The notes under the pieces are model-generated. The model was not told the origin of the DNA. It made no database searches and was given only the letters and a program-made list of their open reading frames with translations. Positions 1 to 12,600 of a DNA stretch of 64,000 bases are shown piece by piece. The translations under genes and the position numbers were made by a program. Within the stretch, counting starts at the first letter, position 1. Each line of letters opens with the position of its first letter. Source of the stretch: Motacilla alba alba (Eukaryota > Chordata > Aves > Passeriformes > Motacillidae); NCBI RefSeq assembly GCF_015832195.1, contig NC_052028.1, positions 11,761,501 to 11,825,500 of the forward strand. The letters are read 5' to 3'.

Positions 1-3000
1 CTTTAGTTTTGAACAATATCCTCCTCCTGGAAAAACCTGGACCTGACTGAAGGGAAATAGAGGCAGGGGATCCTCGTCTCCTGGGTCCTGTGTTCTCTGT
101 ACACACGGCTCTGTACACACCCCAAACCAGAGACAGAGTTATTGCCAGGGCTTGTAATCAGAGCTCTTCCCAAATAATAAATAATGGTCCATTTGGGTGA
201 GTGTTACAGATGAGAGAGGAAATTGAAGATGTCAGGCCTGAGACATGGCAGAGAAACTGTGTTCAAGGCAACACAGATCACTGATAAACTATGTCTTCCT
301 CGGGGCCAGGGGATGAGCAGGAGGGAGGTGCAGGAGGGGCAGCAGAAGGGATGCGTGGCCACAGGAGTGGGTCTGGAGCCCACCTACGAAGAGCAGGGCT
401 GGATCCCATCCCTGAGGAGCAAGAGCAGAGCCAAGCACCTCCTGGGTGTGTGGATTTGCTGCTCCACAGCCGTGTGGAGGGTCACATCCAGCTCACACCC
501 TTAGGATGAGGAGGCACAGGCTGGGAGAGTCATCCTGAGTTGAAGCTGCTGTCAGTGGCCAAAGCGCAGAGGGCTGAAAGGAGGGAAGGAGGTGGCAGCA
601 GGGACCTGGGCAGATGCTGACACGGGGAGGGGACCTTCTGTGCCAGCCAGGGCAGCCGGCTCAGTTAAACCAGTGATAGGTCCAAGCTGGCCCCAGGTCT
701 GGGGAGGAAACAGCAGGGTTAACTCAGCCGGGGGAGCTTCTCCAAGAGCCAAAGGGTGAATAAATAGTGAATTTGTCGGCACTGACCCTGCTCAGAAGGT
801 TCAGGGACAGCTGGGTAGGTCTCAGCAGCACATGGACACCTTCTGAGTGCTCCTCCAAGAAATTATAAAAGGGTAAATAGCAGCAAGGGGTGCAGTGAAA
901 ACACTCTAGATCCCAGGAAATGGGGTGCAATGGCACCCTCCAACCAGACCCACTGATATCATGACAGGAGGCAGGAGAAGGGAGCGGCTAGCAGGGAGGA
1001 GGAAGAAATGACAAGTCTGGAGTTTTGGGGTCAGGACGCTTTAAGCTGTCTGCACAGCTGCTCTGAGAGTGATTAATGCATCACAAGGTCTAGGGATGGA
1101 AAAAGTACTCAGGGCCTGCAGGCACCCCCTCAACCGTTCTTAATTCAAGGCAGTCACTCGTCCAGCCTCACTCAAAGATGTCTCAAGAGCCAGGAGCTTC
1201 CTTGGAGAGCTCCAGCATGTTGCACAATGGGGAGATTTCCCCTGGCAGCTGGCCCGGCTGTCAGTGCTGAGCCAGCCAGCAGACCCTGCTTGCTTTGGTC
1301 CTGCATCTGCCCTGGCAAGGACAGCCCTGCTCCTCCCATCACATCAGCTGCTGTGACAAAAGACACTGACTCTCCCTCCCAGCCCGGTCTGCAGTGGCAT
1401 GACCAGTTCAGGATGATGGGGAGGCCCTTCAGGTGAGCTGGGTGCTGGATGTGGGGCTGGCAGCAGCTCTGTGGGCAGAGCATCACCCCCTGCACGCCAG
1501 CCCAGCCCTTCCAGGCGCCTGCAGACCCTTCCCAGCTAGAACCAAGCTCCCCATGCTGAGGAATCACTCAGCAACCAGGGTAAAGTCACCAGCCAAAGCC
1601 CATAATGCTCCTTTTTGGTGCTTTTACGCCCAGGAACATGACCTGCAGAGCATCAAACCCTGACCAGTGCCTGGACCAAGTCCCTCCATGTCCCTGCAGC
1701 TGTCACAGCTCCTCACATTTGCACAGCTGGTTCTCTGACCAAATATTTAATTATTCCTTTTTTTTTTTTTTTAATTATTAATTTTATGTGGCCTGGGGCA
1801 AGAATGAAAATAAACACAGCCCTTCCTGCTTTTTTCTCCCCAGCACCCCCCGGCTCTGGCCGCACTTGCGTTTTGGCTCCGAAAGTGCTCACTGCAAATG
1901 GGGTTATGCAAACAGGCTCCACATATTTCTCTGTGCCTGAGATCTGCCACGAGGGCCACACAGCAAAGTTTAAAACTAAGCCTCAAATCTTTCTTTTTTT
2001 TTTTTTTACTTTTTCCCCCCTTTTTCTTTATTTTTTAACCCTTCCTGAGGCCGTAGCTGTTTCAGCCCTCAATACTGCCTTTCTCTTGCCATCAATGGGG
2101 CATTATGGCAGGGGATTTATTGGAAGCAGAACTCCCAGGCTTTACAATGGGAGCTCTGTGCAAGGCAAATATTGCACAATCTGTTTGCACGCCGTCAGCT
2201 CACTGCCCTTCCCCTCCGACAGCCCCACTCACGCCTCGGCCTCCGGCCTGCTGAAACAGGACCTTAAAAATCAGAAAAATGAAAGGTTTTTAATAAGTCC
2301 CCTCTCTCCTGCTTCAGAGCAAGACATTTGACCTAACAGGGCATCAGGGAGCCTCGGAAAAACACCTCTTGTCGCTCTCGCCTCTTAGATGTTTAAGGGT
2401 TTCCACTCTGCCTGGCCAGCGTGTGATGCATTTACTCTTTTATTGGCATGATGAAAGAGGCTAGGCAAGTCTGGAGAAGAAGGGAGCAGTCCCAGGAATG
2501 GGGAAAGGTTGTTTTGTCTAGAAAGGGGGGGAAAGGCTGACAGAAGGGGTTGGCTAGCTAATTTGTGGTGAAGGAAAGAGGCTGGAGGCATCACCAGTCC
2601 CAAGCCCAGGAGAGGATGGGGCTGGAGGTGAGCACTTCTCCACTGACTTTGGGAGCCTCCAGGTGGTCCAGGGCATCATGTCATCAGCCTGGTGAATGGT
2701 TCTGTCCTGGTCTTCTCCCTGTCAGGAGCACTCTTTGCTCCCCAGTGTGTTATCCTCCAGGGATATCCCCAAGGACCATCTTCCCTTCCTGGTGCATTTC
2801 AGGCAAGCAGCATTTCTGCCAGGCAGTGCCAGGCTCTGCCTCCTCCCCCACCAGCCCTCCATATTATTTTGCCCACTCTAGGACCTCATTTTTCCCACAC
2901 AGAGCCCAGCACCTCTCTGCCTCTGGCCACGTGGACCCTGTGGATAGAAACCAATTTTCTAGTGACAACCGCTGCGGCAAGACCTCCACCAGATGACAGG

Positions 3001-6000
3001 GTTTGGGTTTGGGTTGGGGAAACTCAGAGGTTTTAAACACACCATAATTCACTCTCTGGGAGCTGGAGCAAGAGGAGGAGAAAACAGCAAATCTGCATCA
3101 GTTCCTGGTTATGCAACCCTGATCACTGCTGAAAGGACGAGGAGCGGTGCAGCAGCAGCCGTGGCACAGGATGCCAAAGCCACCAAGGCAGCACGTTATG
3201 GAGCAGAGAGGAGAGCATCAGCTGTCCCTTTGACAGGGCTCTGGATTTTTTTTCTTGAAGCCAAATGGTCTTTTTTTCAATTCCCTGCCTGTATTTCACA
3301 CCATTTGAGCAGTTGAAAATAATCATCACCGTCAAAATGCACTTGGAAGCCGTAGCACAGTATTAGAGTCTTTTATAATGTAAACCATAGCCTCTAACTA
3401 CACATGATGGGCTTGGCCAGGGTTTGTTCCCCATCAAAACACTGCTGCTCCCCTTCCTCCTCTCCAGGTCCTGCAGTACCAGCAAAATAGGAAATAAAAG
3501 CCCTGAATAATAAAAGTTCCTCTTATGGTAAGGAATTTTTCTTCTGTTTTTGGTCACTGTGATGATGCATCTCAATGATTCTGTAAATCCTCCAGTGAAA
3601 TTACTTCTACGCCTTCCTGCTCATGTTTGTTTTCTTCCTTCTCTTTCATTCAGGAGACTTCAGTCCATCAGCTTCTCTTCCTTCACATAATATTCTTTCC
3701 CTTGCCTTTCTCCACCCTCTGGGAAACTGCAGCTCGCCGCCTTCTCTTCTCTCTCTAACGCCTTGCTTTGAAGAGCTGGAGAGGAGCCCATGGGTTTGGC
3801 ACCGCTCCCTCCTTCCCATGCCTTATGGCAAGCTTTCCACGTTGCCTGGGTGCTCTCCCTCCTTGTCCTGCTCCCTTTTCTCCAGCCCAAAATCCAGCAC
3901 TCCCTGAAGCGAGGTGCTCCCCGCTGGAGCTGTGCAGCAGAGCCCCAGGGCTCACGTTGTGGCTTGGCAGTCTGGATGGAGATTTCCCTTTGCTGTGAAC
4001 CAGGGATGAGTGGAGATGTGGATCCCCCACAGGTTTCAGAGAGGGTGACAGCAAGCAACTCAAGTCTGGCTTTGCAGGCAGGACAGGCTGGAGATGAGGG
4101 ACCTGCCCAGGTGTGGCAGTGTTTGATGGAAGACTGAGGGCACGGCCTGGTTCCATCAGGCTCTCATGACTCAGGCTCCTGGCATGGACTTTATCTTGCC
4201 CCCAACACACTCACCTTCCAGAAGGACTGAGCCTTGCTAAAAAAGTACATTAAAAAAGAGTCAGCAGTTCCCTGGCCTCTGAGGGCTCTCTTTGAAGCAG
4301 AGAAGGTCCCAAGGCAGCGGAAGGAAGGATTTAAGCATTTAGCATAGCTGGTTTCTGGCAGCACTGCCATGTGACCCTGACACTGGCTTCCCAGCTTATT
4401 GATTTTGGACTCCCCCACCTTCATTCCTGACACGATTTATCACGGGAGACACAGAAACTCCTCAATCCTCTAGGTATGCAAGATGCTGGCATCACTTTCA
4501 GCCTCACCCGGGCTGGGAAAGAAAGAGCAATTCTTCCCAGCACCCGCCTGGCAAATGTCTCCCCATCCCAAAGCCATTCCAGGCTGCAACCCAGCACCTT
4601 TGGTGGAGCCCCTGAACAGCCTTCCATCCTGGAGCAGCCATGGCCTTCAGGAATGCAGGGACCCAGCAAACTCCTTTCCATGGGAGCAGCCTCAGCCCCT
4701 CCTGTCCTCCTGATACCCCACCAGGATCCTGGCTCTCCTCCCAAGCCACAGCAGAGCAAGAGACTGGCCATCCTCTCCCCAGGGCTGGGCAGCCTCCTGG
4801 CTCCTGCCTGCTCTTAAATTCCATCTCCCCTTTCAGGTGCAATCTCTTCAAAGGCAGCTGGTGGGTTTGGGCTGGCAGGAGATGCGACGGCCAGTGGGCA
4901 GGGAGCCCACCCAGAGCTCTGATGCTGCCCCGAGCCAAGGCATGGAGCATGAGAGGATGAAGCGCAGCACTCCCCAGCTTGGCTCAGGTGCCTGCCCCAG
5001 ACAAGGAGCCCTTTCTCACTGCTGAGCTCGCGGCAGGGCAGGGCAGGATGGCCTCAGCACCCTGCTTGTTTATAGCCCCACTTCAGCACAAGGAAAACAC
5101 ACCTGCCCGTGCCAGCAGGGCTCGCACCTGTACCCCCTTCGGGCACGTGGCCGCCTGTTTATCCAGGACGCGTTTCCTCAGCACCTGGAGCACCACAGCA
5201 GAGATGCTGCTGCTCCCCAGCACCAAGGGTTGTTTTCCATCCTGGCAGGAGACGAAGTCAGAAAGCTCAGGAGTGGCATTTCAAAGAGTTTGACATCAAG
5301 GCTGTCCACAACCGTGCTGCTGGAGCAGGAGTAGGGCAGGGAGCATGTCCGGCCAGACCCCGCAGCTGCTCTCTGCCCGCCCATCCCTGCAGGAAGCAGC
5401 ATGCCCTGGGCACAGGCGTTGGAAGCTCCAGCTCCCACCCTTTCCAAAGGTCTCTGTGCTGTTGAGCACTGTCTGGGGAGTGGTTCAGAACAGGCAAAGA
5501 GCCCAATTAGACACCGCATTGCTTAATACAAAAGGTATCAATAATCCAGCAGGAGATGAGAGCTCTTTCTCACCCAGGATGCCAAGAGCACAAATTGCCT
5601 TCTTGTAAAAGAAAGGCTTAATTTCCATAGAACATGACAGATTAAAGTACAAGTGGGTGGGTCCACTCTATTATTCATCAGTCTTCAGTGCTAACAGAAG
5701 AGGGTATGCTGCCTCCTTTGAAGTTTCTTCGAAGGCCCAGGGTGCCCACAGACATTTTAGCAGGGCGGAAAGCAAGATATGAGGGAATGGAGCTTTGAAC
5801 ACTGAGCACCCTGGGCTTCCCTTCGCCCTGGCTTTTAATACAGCAGCCTTGCTGTTGCTATTGCTTCCCAAGAGGAGTCAAACCAGAAGATCCTGATTTA
5901 AACTCAGACACCCTATCGACCTTAAACTAACAGAGAAGAGGTCCAGGACAACCATGATGCTGTATTAGCTGTGTCCAAAGCTGAGCAGAGCTTCCTTTCC

Positions 6001-6224
6001 TGGCTGTGCAGTGAGCTCTGTCAGCAGAGAAATCTAGGATTAAACTTTGGAGCTTGTATTCCTCCCTCCTGAATGGGAAACAGAGCAGAATAATGAGAAT
6101 AAAACCCAGTTTCTCTCAGCTGAATTTTCTGAGGAGAACACTGGAGTATTTCACTCGAACAGAAATCTCCAGGAGTGATTCCTCAGAGGCAGCACATGGC
6201 ATTTGCAGACAAACTCTGCAGGGT
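1..6224. other. Gene-less flank, left of TCOF1
   Basis: I find no coding exon here with recognisable protein content or a convincing set of phased splice sites on either strand. The open frames are short and look like chance frames in GC-moderate DNA. Homopolymer T tracts lie near 1757-1772 and around 1990-2040. In human the genes left of TCOF1 are ARSI and CAMK2A; I looked for sulfatase and CaM-kinase residues in all six frames and saw none, so they are either outside the window or absent. Confidence 0.6.
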
Positions 6225-6480
6225 GAGATTGTGCCAGGAGAGGTTTAGATTGGATGTTGAGAAAAATTTCTTCACTGAAAGGGTAGTCAAGCATTGAAAC
6301 AGGCTGCCCAGGGAAGTGGTGGAATCACCATCCCTGGAAGTGTTGAAACAACAGATAGATTTAGATTTGGTGCTTTAGAGACATGGCTAGGAGTGAAACT
6401 GCCAGTTCTGGGTTAATGGTTGGATGTGATGATCTTAAAGGGCTTTTCCAAACGTAATGATTCTGAGATTTTGTGATGTT
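6225..6480 (-). mobile_element. CR1 LINE 3'-region fragment
   Basis: The stretch reads like the complement of an avian CR1 3' region. Typical phrases are visible on the + strand in order: a 'ttggatgttgagaaaaa' segment, 'caggctgcccagggaagtgg', 'catccctggaagtgtt', a 'gggttaatggttgga' segment and a terminal run resembling 'aatgattctgagattttgtga'. The element is therefore on the minus strand. It is truncated at both ends and carries no open frame, so it is a dead fossil insertion. The family is recognised from consensus wording held in memory, not by a search. Confidence 0.85.
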
Positions 6481-9130
6481 GACTTTTCATTCCAAAGCAG
6501 AGGGGCCTGCAGCAGCCTCCTCCTCCTGGAGCCATGGCTCAGGGTGAGCTGTGTTCACTCCAGGGCAGGCAGCTGCCCACCAAGCACAGTAAAACCACCA
6601 GATCAAGCAAAGAGATCCAGTTTCCTAAACAGAAAGCACCAAACCCAGCACTGGGAGATCATGTAAGGCAACCTGGGCACCAAGCAGGACAAATGTAGAG
6701 AAGGGGTTGGAAGGGGCTGGAAGCAAAGTCCCAGGCTGGAACTGGGAGCTAGATTTGAATCACAGCATGTGTACCAGGATTCCTGCCACACGCAGGAGGA
6801 GAAATGGGCTCTGTTGGAGAAATGTGCTCTGCAGACACTGGATGTGGAGCACCATCCCCATATTCCAATCCCACCTGCTACCATTGAGGGTTTTCTGCTT
6901 GTAATCACAGGCATAACTTACAGGGTGGTTGTTGGGAGGCTTAGAGTACCTATATCAATACTGCAGAGGGTGATTCATGATTATCTGCAGTAATCCAGAA
7001 GCTATACAAAAAATTGCTAATAATAGGTTTTCAAAACCAACATTTTAGTCAAGATAAAAAATGACTGGAACAAAATCCAATCATGCTTTGCTAAAACTAT
7101 AAATGGAAAGGTATAACCCATATTCAGCTCCCCTAAACACCAAGCTAAATGAAAACAGGGGATGCAGCTCCAAGTCAAGGCAGGGTTGGGATCTCACCCT
7201 GGGAGAAGTTGATTCTCAAATATGCTGAAAGCGGCTCCCAGTGTACCAGGTGCCACAGGGCTGGCTTAAATCCGGGATGAGGGAGGGGATTCGGGAAGGG
7301 AAAAGCATGAGCACGGATTGTGTAGCTGCCCTGGCAGCACATGACAGACTGTGCTGGCAACTGCAGAGCTGCCAGAGACGAGGCTGCAGCAGTGGGGATG
7401 CGGATGTGGGGCCCGGCAGGGTTCACAGTCCTGCTGAACACCATTTATTTAAGGCTGCTGTGCGATCTGATGCACAGTTGCTAGGTGACCAGAGCCCAGG
7501 GATGCGAGGATAACAGGGGAACGGCTGCGCAGGTCAGCCCTGGTCCAGCTCCTCAGCATCACATCTCCAGGATGGTCTCTGGGATGCATCAGGATGTGCC
7601 TCCAGCACAAAGAGTGGGATAAATACCGAGCTTGTGCAAGGAGATGCCATGCACATGGTCCTGCCCCTCAGCCCGAGCTCTTGGCCAGGAGAAGGGAACA
7701 GAGCCTTCCCCAGCCCCAGGTCCCAAACCTTCCTCTCCCTTGCAGTTCCCACACTCCTCCTGCTTCCAAATGCCTTCTCACCCCGCCTGACTTGCAGTGT
7801 TTCATCTGCCCACGGATGGGATAAGCTGATAGAATGTGCTGAACGCCCCAAACGGAGCCCGTTCCCTCCGTGCGCTCCCGCCGCCGGCTCAGCCAAACCC
7901 GCGGCCGGGGCCCTGAAAATCTCTCCTGCCATTAACACTGCAACAGAGTACAGCGTTTGCAGGGCCAAAGTAAACACGAAATCTGCAGGGATTTTTGTGG
8001 TATTGAGGACAACTTAACGACTGGAGCCTGAGGCAGATTTATTGTCACAATTTTCACTGAGGTCGGTAAAAGCCAGCGTGTTGCAAGCCGGTCGTTAACA
8101 TTGGCTTTAGGCTTTCACAGTTCTGCCTTGGGGAGTGGCAGAAAATGTTCCTGTGTGTTGCTGTGGGACTGAAGGTAAGCGTGGGATCAGCTGTTCCTCT
8201 CTGAAAAACCCTGGCCTCATTAGTTTTGGCATAACCAGCCCCTCTTCCACCTTCCCCACCCTTCTCAAGGGAGAAATGTTTCCTCCCACCTCCCTTTTGA
8301 AGGGCTTCACAGTCCCAGATGGGTCAGGAAAGGTGGGCTTTAACCCCATGGCAGCTCCTGGGAGCCTAAAAGAGGAGTCTTTCTCATTTTTTTTCCTACC
8401 AAACCATCAGGCATTTCATACCAACCACTTAAATGAAACCAGACTCCTCAGTCCAAGCAATTACTCATGAGCAGCATCTAATTACTTCTAGTATTTAAAG
8501 AGAACAGAGAAGAATCTCCTTGGAGTGTAAACTCAGTGAAGAAGTTGCAGCTGCAAGGAAAAGCCTGTGTTACCCAGGCACACACCCTTCTTCACATCAC
8601 CCCATGTCCCTGCCACACATGCACCTCCCAGAGCACTTAGGGGGCAATCACCCCTTTGTCCCCTTGTCTTTTCACCAAAAACAGCACAAACAACAGCTAG
8701 GAGCGAGGGGATTTGCAAATATACATCCCATTATACCACATCCATACGTGCACTCCTGCAGCAGCGTGAGGGGTAGAAGGAACCCACACTCCGTAGGAAG
8801 ATGCTGCCCAGCTCCCCGGCCAGGCAACCCGACCTTCCCGGGAGGCAGGGCCAGCCCCCAGCAGCCAGGCAAGATCAGAGGTTGGCAGAGCCACCCTCCT
8901 GTCTGCTGCACTGCGGGCTCTTCCCATGCCAGCCCAGATGAAGTTGCAAGGGAGCTGGCTGGCGCTGCCGGCCGGAGATGCCATGGAGCCCACACCCGCT
9001 GCCCCAGCCTCCTGGGACAGAGGGAGGATGAGACTCTGGCTTGGAAAACTCCCAGAGCACTTCAATCTTCTGTTTTGGACAGTGCCTCGGGCAGCTGCTC
9101 AGAAGCACGAGTTGTCCTTCTAGAAGCAGA
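6481..9130. other. Gene-less stretch
   Basis: No supported gene. The segment 7840-8110 has low repeat content, mixed GC and no long frame, and could be a conserved non-coding element, but that cannot be judged without an alignment. Confidence 0.5.
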
Positions 9131-9205
9131 ATTGTGAAGATCATCCTGCAGGAAGCTCCCCCCTCCCCGACCACACTACACCACAGGCGATGCTACTGTC
9201 TCTGA

Positions 9206-9690
9206 GGGAGAGAGAAGAGGCAGAAGGGACAACTGGCTCTGCCCAGGGAAGATCCCACAAGGATTGGGATCTGCAACAGAGTCCCCACAGGGCCAAAAGA
9301 CAACCAGCAGTACATGGCCGTGGACAGAAGGCTGCAGCCTGTGAGGTGTGACATGTCCAGCGTGATCGCACACTGGCACTTTGGGGATATCCCAAGCAGA
9401 AAGAAGTGGACCAGGAACAACTTCCCCTTTCAGTATCACTTCAGGTGGCAGATGTCACTCTGATTTTTTACGATTTTCTAAGCTTTTTGATGTTTACATT
9501 CTTGTAACGAACTTTTTTCACACACTTTTTGTAAATAACTCATTGTTTTGCATTCTTTTATGGAAGAGGAGAAATTTGATAGACTGTTGGTTTGTCCAGT
9601 GTCATTGGAGAGGTGGCACTGTCACCCTCCGATCCACTGTCATTTTTGGAAAACTATAAACGTTGGAGTCAGAAAATAAATGTTCCTTTT
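9206..9690 (+). other. Unidentified open frame followed by TATA-like box and AATAAA
   Basis: A frame is open from 9206 to the TGA at 9461-9463 (85 codons). It is rich in Trp, His, Arg and Phe near its end (FGDIPSRKKWTRNNF is part of it) and has no low-complexity bias. It has an internal ATG at 9313-9315 but no start codon near its 5' end. An AT-rich tail follows with TATAAA near 9655 and AATAAA near 9675. This looks either like the last exon and 3' UTR of a gene or like the 3' end of an LTR element, since TATA and polyA signals 20 bp apart are seen in avian LTRs. I do not recognise the protein and assign no function. No convincing splice acceptor is seen at 9206-9250. Confidence 0.3.
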
Positions 9691-12600
9691 TTTACACTTT
9701 GAGAACAGCAGTGTACATTTGTGCTCTTTTGTGTCCTATAGTGACAGGCACAGATGCTCCTGGAGCATCCCGTCCAGTGGCACCAAGCTGCCTCCATCCC
9801 AACCTTGTCTGAGTTCAGGCAGCTCCTCCACCAATCCATGTGTCCGAGCCCCCAGCACGTTTGGAGCACTGGAAGGTGCAGGTTTGGATGGCCACGAGCT
9901 CTCCACGAGCACAAAAGACAGACATGGAGCAGCTCTCTGCTTTTCCAAAATCACTATAAAACGTGGGTTTCACATTAGACCACCAAGGGGGAGCAAGGGC
10001 AAGGCTTCTCTCCTTGTCTGCTACAGCAATTTTGGGGAGTTCCCCCCCTGCTTTTGGCAACAAAAAATGGTTTGCTGATGCCAGAACTGATGCTAACTAA
10101 AGCTAGGTGGAATAAAAAGTCCCCAGGTCCTCGGTAACAGCATCCCGTTTCCAGCCAGCACTCTCTCCCATCCAGGACTACACCAAGGACTTTCCAAGAG
10201 TCTCTGGTTGCCCTCCAAAGGGAACTGCTGTCCTCTGCCAGCCCGGGACACCTTTGGGTTTGTCCTGGGCCACCGCAGCACAGGATGGCACTTTGTCACC
10301 CTCTTGTGGCTTACAAGGGCTGGCAGGCTTGCTGTGGCTTTGAGGTGGCCACATCCAGGACCCCTGGTCCAGGGAAGGCAGGGCAGTGCCTTCAGCACCC
10401 TCCTTATTCCAGCATCCCTGCTTTGGCCTTTTGCTCCCAGGGATTAGGGGAGGCTGTGCACCCCAGCAGACTGGCTCTCCCACCTCTCCTGCCCCATGGG
10501 TCAGGAGTCTCCGAGGCAATTTCAAGCTTAAGGAAGAGCTTCCCTCGACCAACATATCCCTGCTCACCCCACGCTCCCAGCAAGCCATGGAAAATGCCTG
10601 CGAGTCATTCAGGTTGGGTTGCTTTAAGGCATTCCCTCCTTCCCGGCTTAGGTGGCTGAAAATCTCCTACCCAATTCCCAACCCACCCAAATCTCAGCTA
10701 GGAAATTAAGCCGCATCAGCCTCTGAGACAGAGAGAGATTCATTCAGCTTTATCTGAAAGCCATTTCAAGTATGTCCAGATTCCTAATGAAACTTGGATA
10801 AAGCTCCAGAGATTAATAACAGTGCAGGGTTTTTTCAGATAATGGTTTTCTTCTGTTCCCAAGAGAAACACATATATATATGTGCTTTGGTGGAATCTCT
10901 GCATACATTTTTTTGGCAGAAAAGCCAAAATAAATCCTTGTACTGCAACAACCCTCAAGCAAGATAAGGCAAAAATCTGTTCACAATTCCTGCATATTGT
11001 TGTCATACACAGATAAACTGGCATCTCTGGCCACGCTGCCCCCTCAGCAAGGCAGGGAGAACAGGGATTAATGTTGCTACACAAGCTCATCTTGGCTGTC
11101 CCCATCAGTGCAGGTCCAAATCTGGTCCCCCCTCATGTTACTTCTTCACAAGCACACGTGTACATGTTGCTCCTGCCTTAAACTTGAGTTTTTCTGGTAC
11201 ATCAAAGTTACATCAATGTGGAGAATGTGCTTGGAGCCAGTGTGGGGTTGTGTCCCACTTGAGCAGAAGCAAAGTTCCTCACAGTTTGCCTGGGAAGCCC
11301 AGGAGCAGACGGGTTTGGGTACCAGGAGCATGAGCTTTCCATCCTGCCCACTTTCTTGTGTGGCAGAGGGAAGGCAGAGCTTGTGCTGACAGAGAGCAGA
11401 GGTTGTGCTGGGTTACCCACCCACCTTCCTGTGGCTGCCTCTCCTGGGCAGGGGCAGCCAGGCTGGCTCAGCACTCACACTTTTAGAGGATGAGGATGCT
11501 GTGAGCAGGACCATTGCCCTGCCCACCCCGGCTGCTCATGCCACAAGCATCAGGAAGGGCTGGCAGCACTGTGACACGAGGCAAGGCTCATGCTGGATGT
11601 GCTCACACAAGTCTCCCCTGCCTTCACACTGAGCCCTGCCAGAGCAGAGCAGACCCTTGCAGGGTGTCATGTCCCTTGAGGGGTCGCCCCTCAACCCAGA
11701 GCCACTTGGTCAATGAGTGCAGGTCCTGGGGAGGCCACGTTCTTCTCAACTCTCCTCCTCCTGAGGCAAAACTCCTGAGGAAGGAGTCCTCCATGACTGC
11801 CCAGAGCACTAAAGCATCTGGCATCTGTCCACTCCACTCCTTTAACCACAGTGGCTTTTTCCATCTTCATAAGCAGGGAAAGCAATCAGCGTAATGAACG
11901 TCTCTGAGGCTCTCACCAGGGCTCTCAGGATGTGCTAAACGAAATAAACACACATCAAGAGCCCATTAATGGGGCTCTCTCGTGCCCAGCAGCCACATTC
12001 AGGCACAAGGGGACCAGGAAGGGATGCTAATGTACAAAGCAGAAACCCTCAGAAAGAGAGGCCTAAATTCTTACATTTTGTCTCTCTTTTTAACCCTGTT
12101 TTCAGACTGCTGCATCCCCACTGCTGGCACATGGCTGTGCCCCACCAACATGGTGCCACAGGGAGGGTGGTGGGCCATGCTGCTGCACAGTGATGCTCCT
12201 CACAGTGATCCTCCCCTGGGTGATCCATCCTGAGGAGCCTTCCCAGCAAGCCTTCCTCTCTTTCCCAGCCTCCCAGACTCTACACAGAGAGAATTCAGAG
12301 CAAACCAGCTGGCCACAGGTGGTGGTTATGGCCAGGTTATGGTAATGTGGGACAGAGACTGCCAGGCTGGGGGGACAAATGCTGCTGGTCTGGTGGGAGC
12401 ACAAGCAAGAGCCAACGGTCCTGAAGCAAAGCAATAGGATACAGCCACAGCAGTGGGGCAGCTGACTGCTGAAAAACAAGGGGTTGTTCCTCCTTCCTCA
12501 GTCTTGTATTGTGGCACTTAACCAGGAGCAGGAGTTTTGCTCTGCTCAGAATGGAGCTGGGGAAGCTCAGGATGCTGGAAGGACACAAACCACAGCTCAG

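Noticed and set aside
1786..2331. 181-codon + strand frame
   Set aside because: It crosses poly-T tracts (translated as Phe runs) and has no domain, splice or promoter support.
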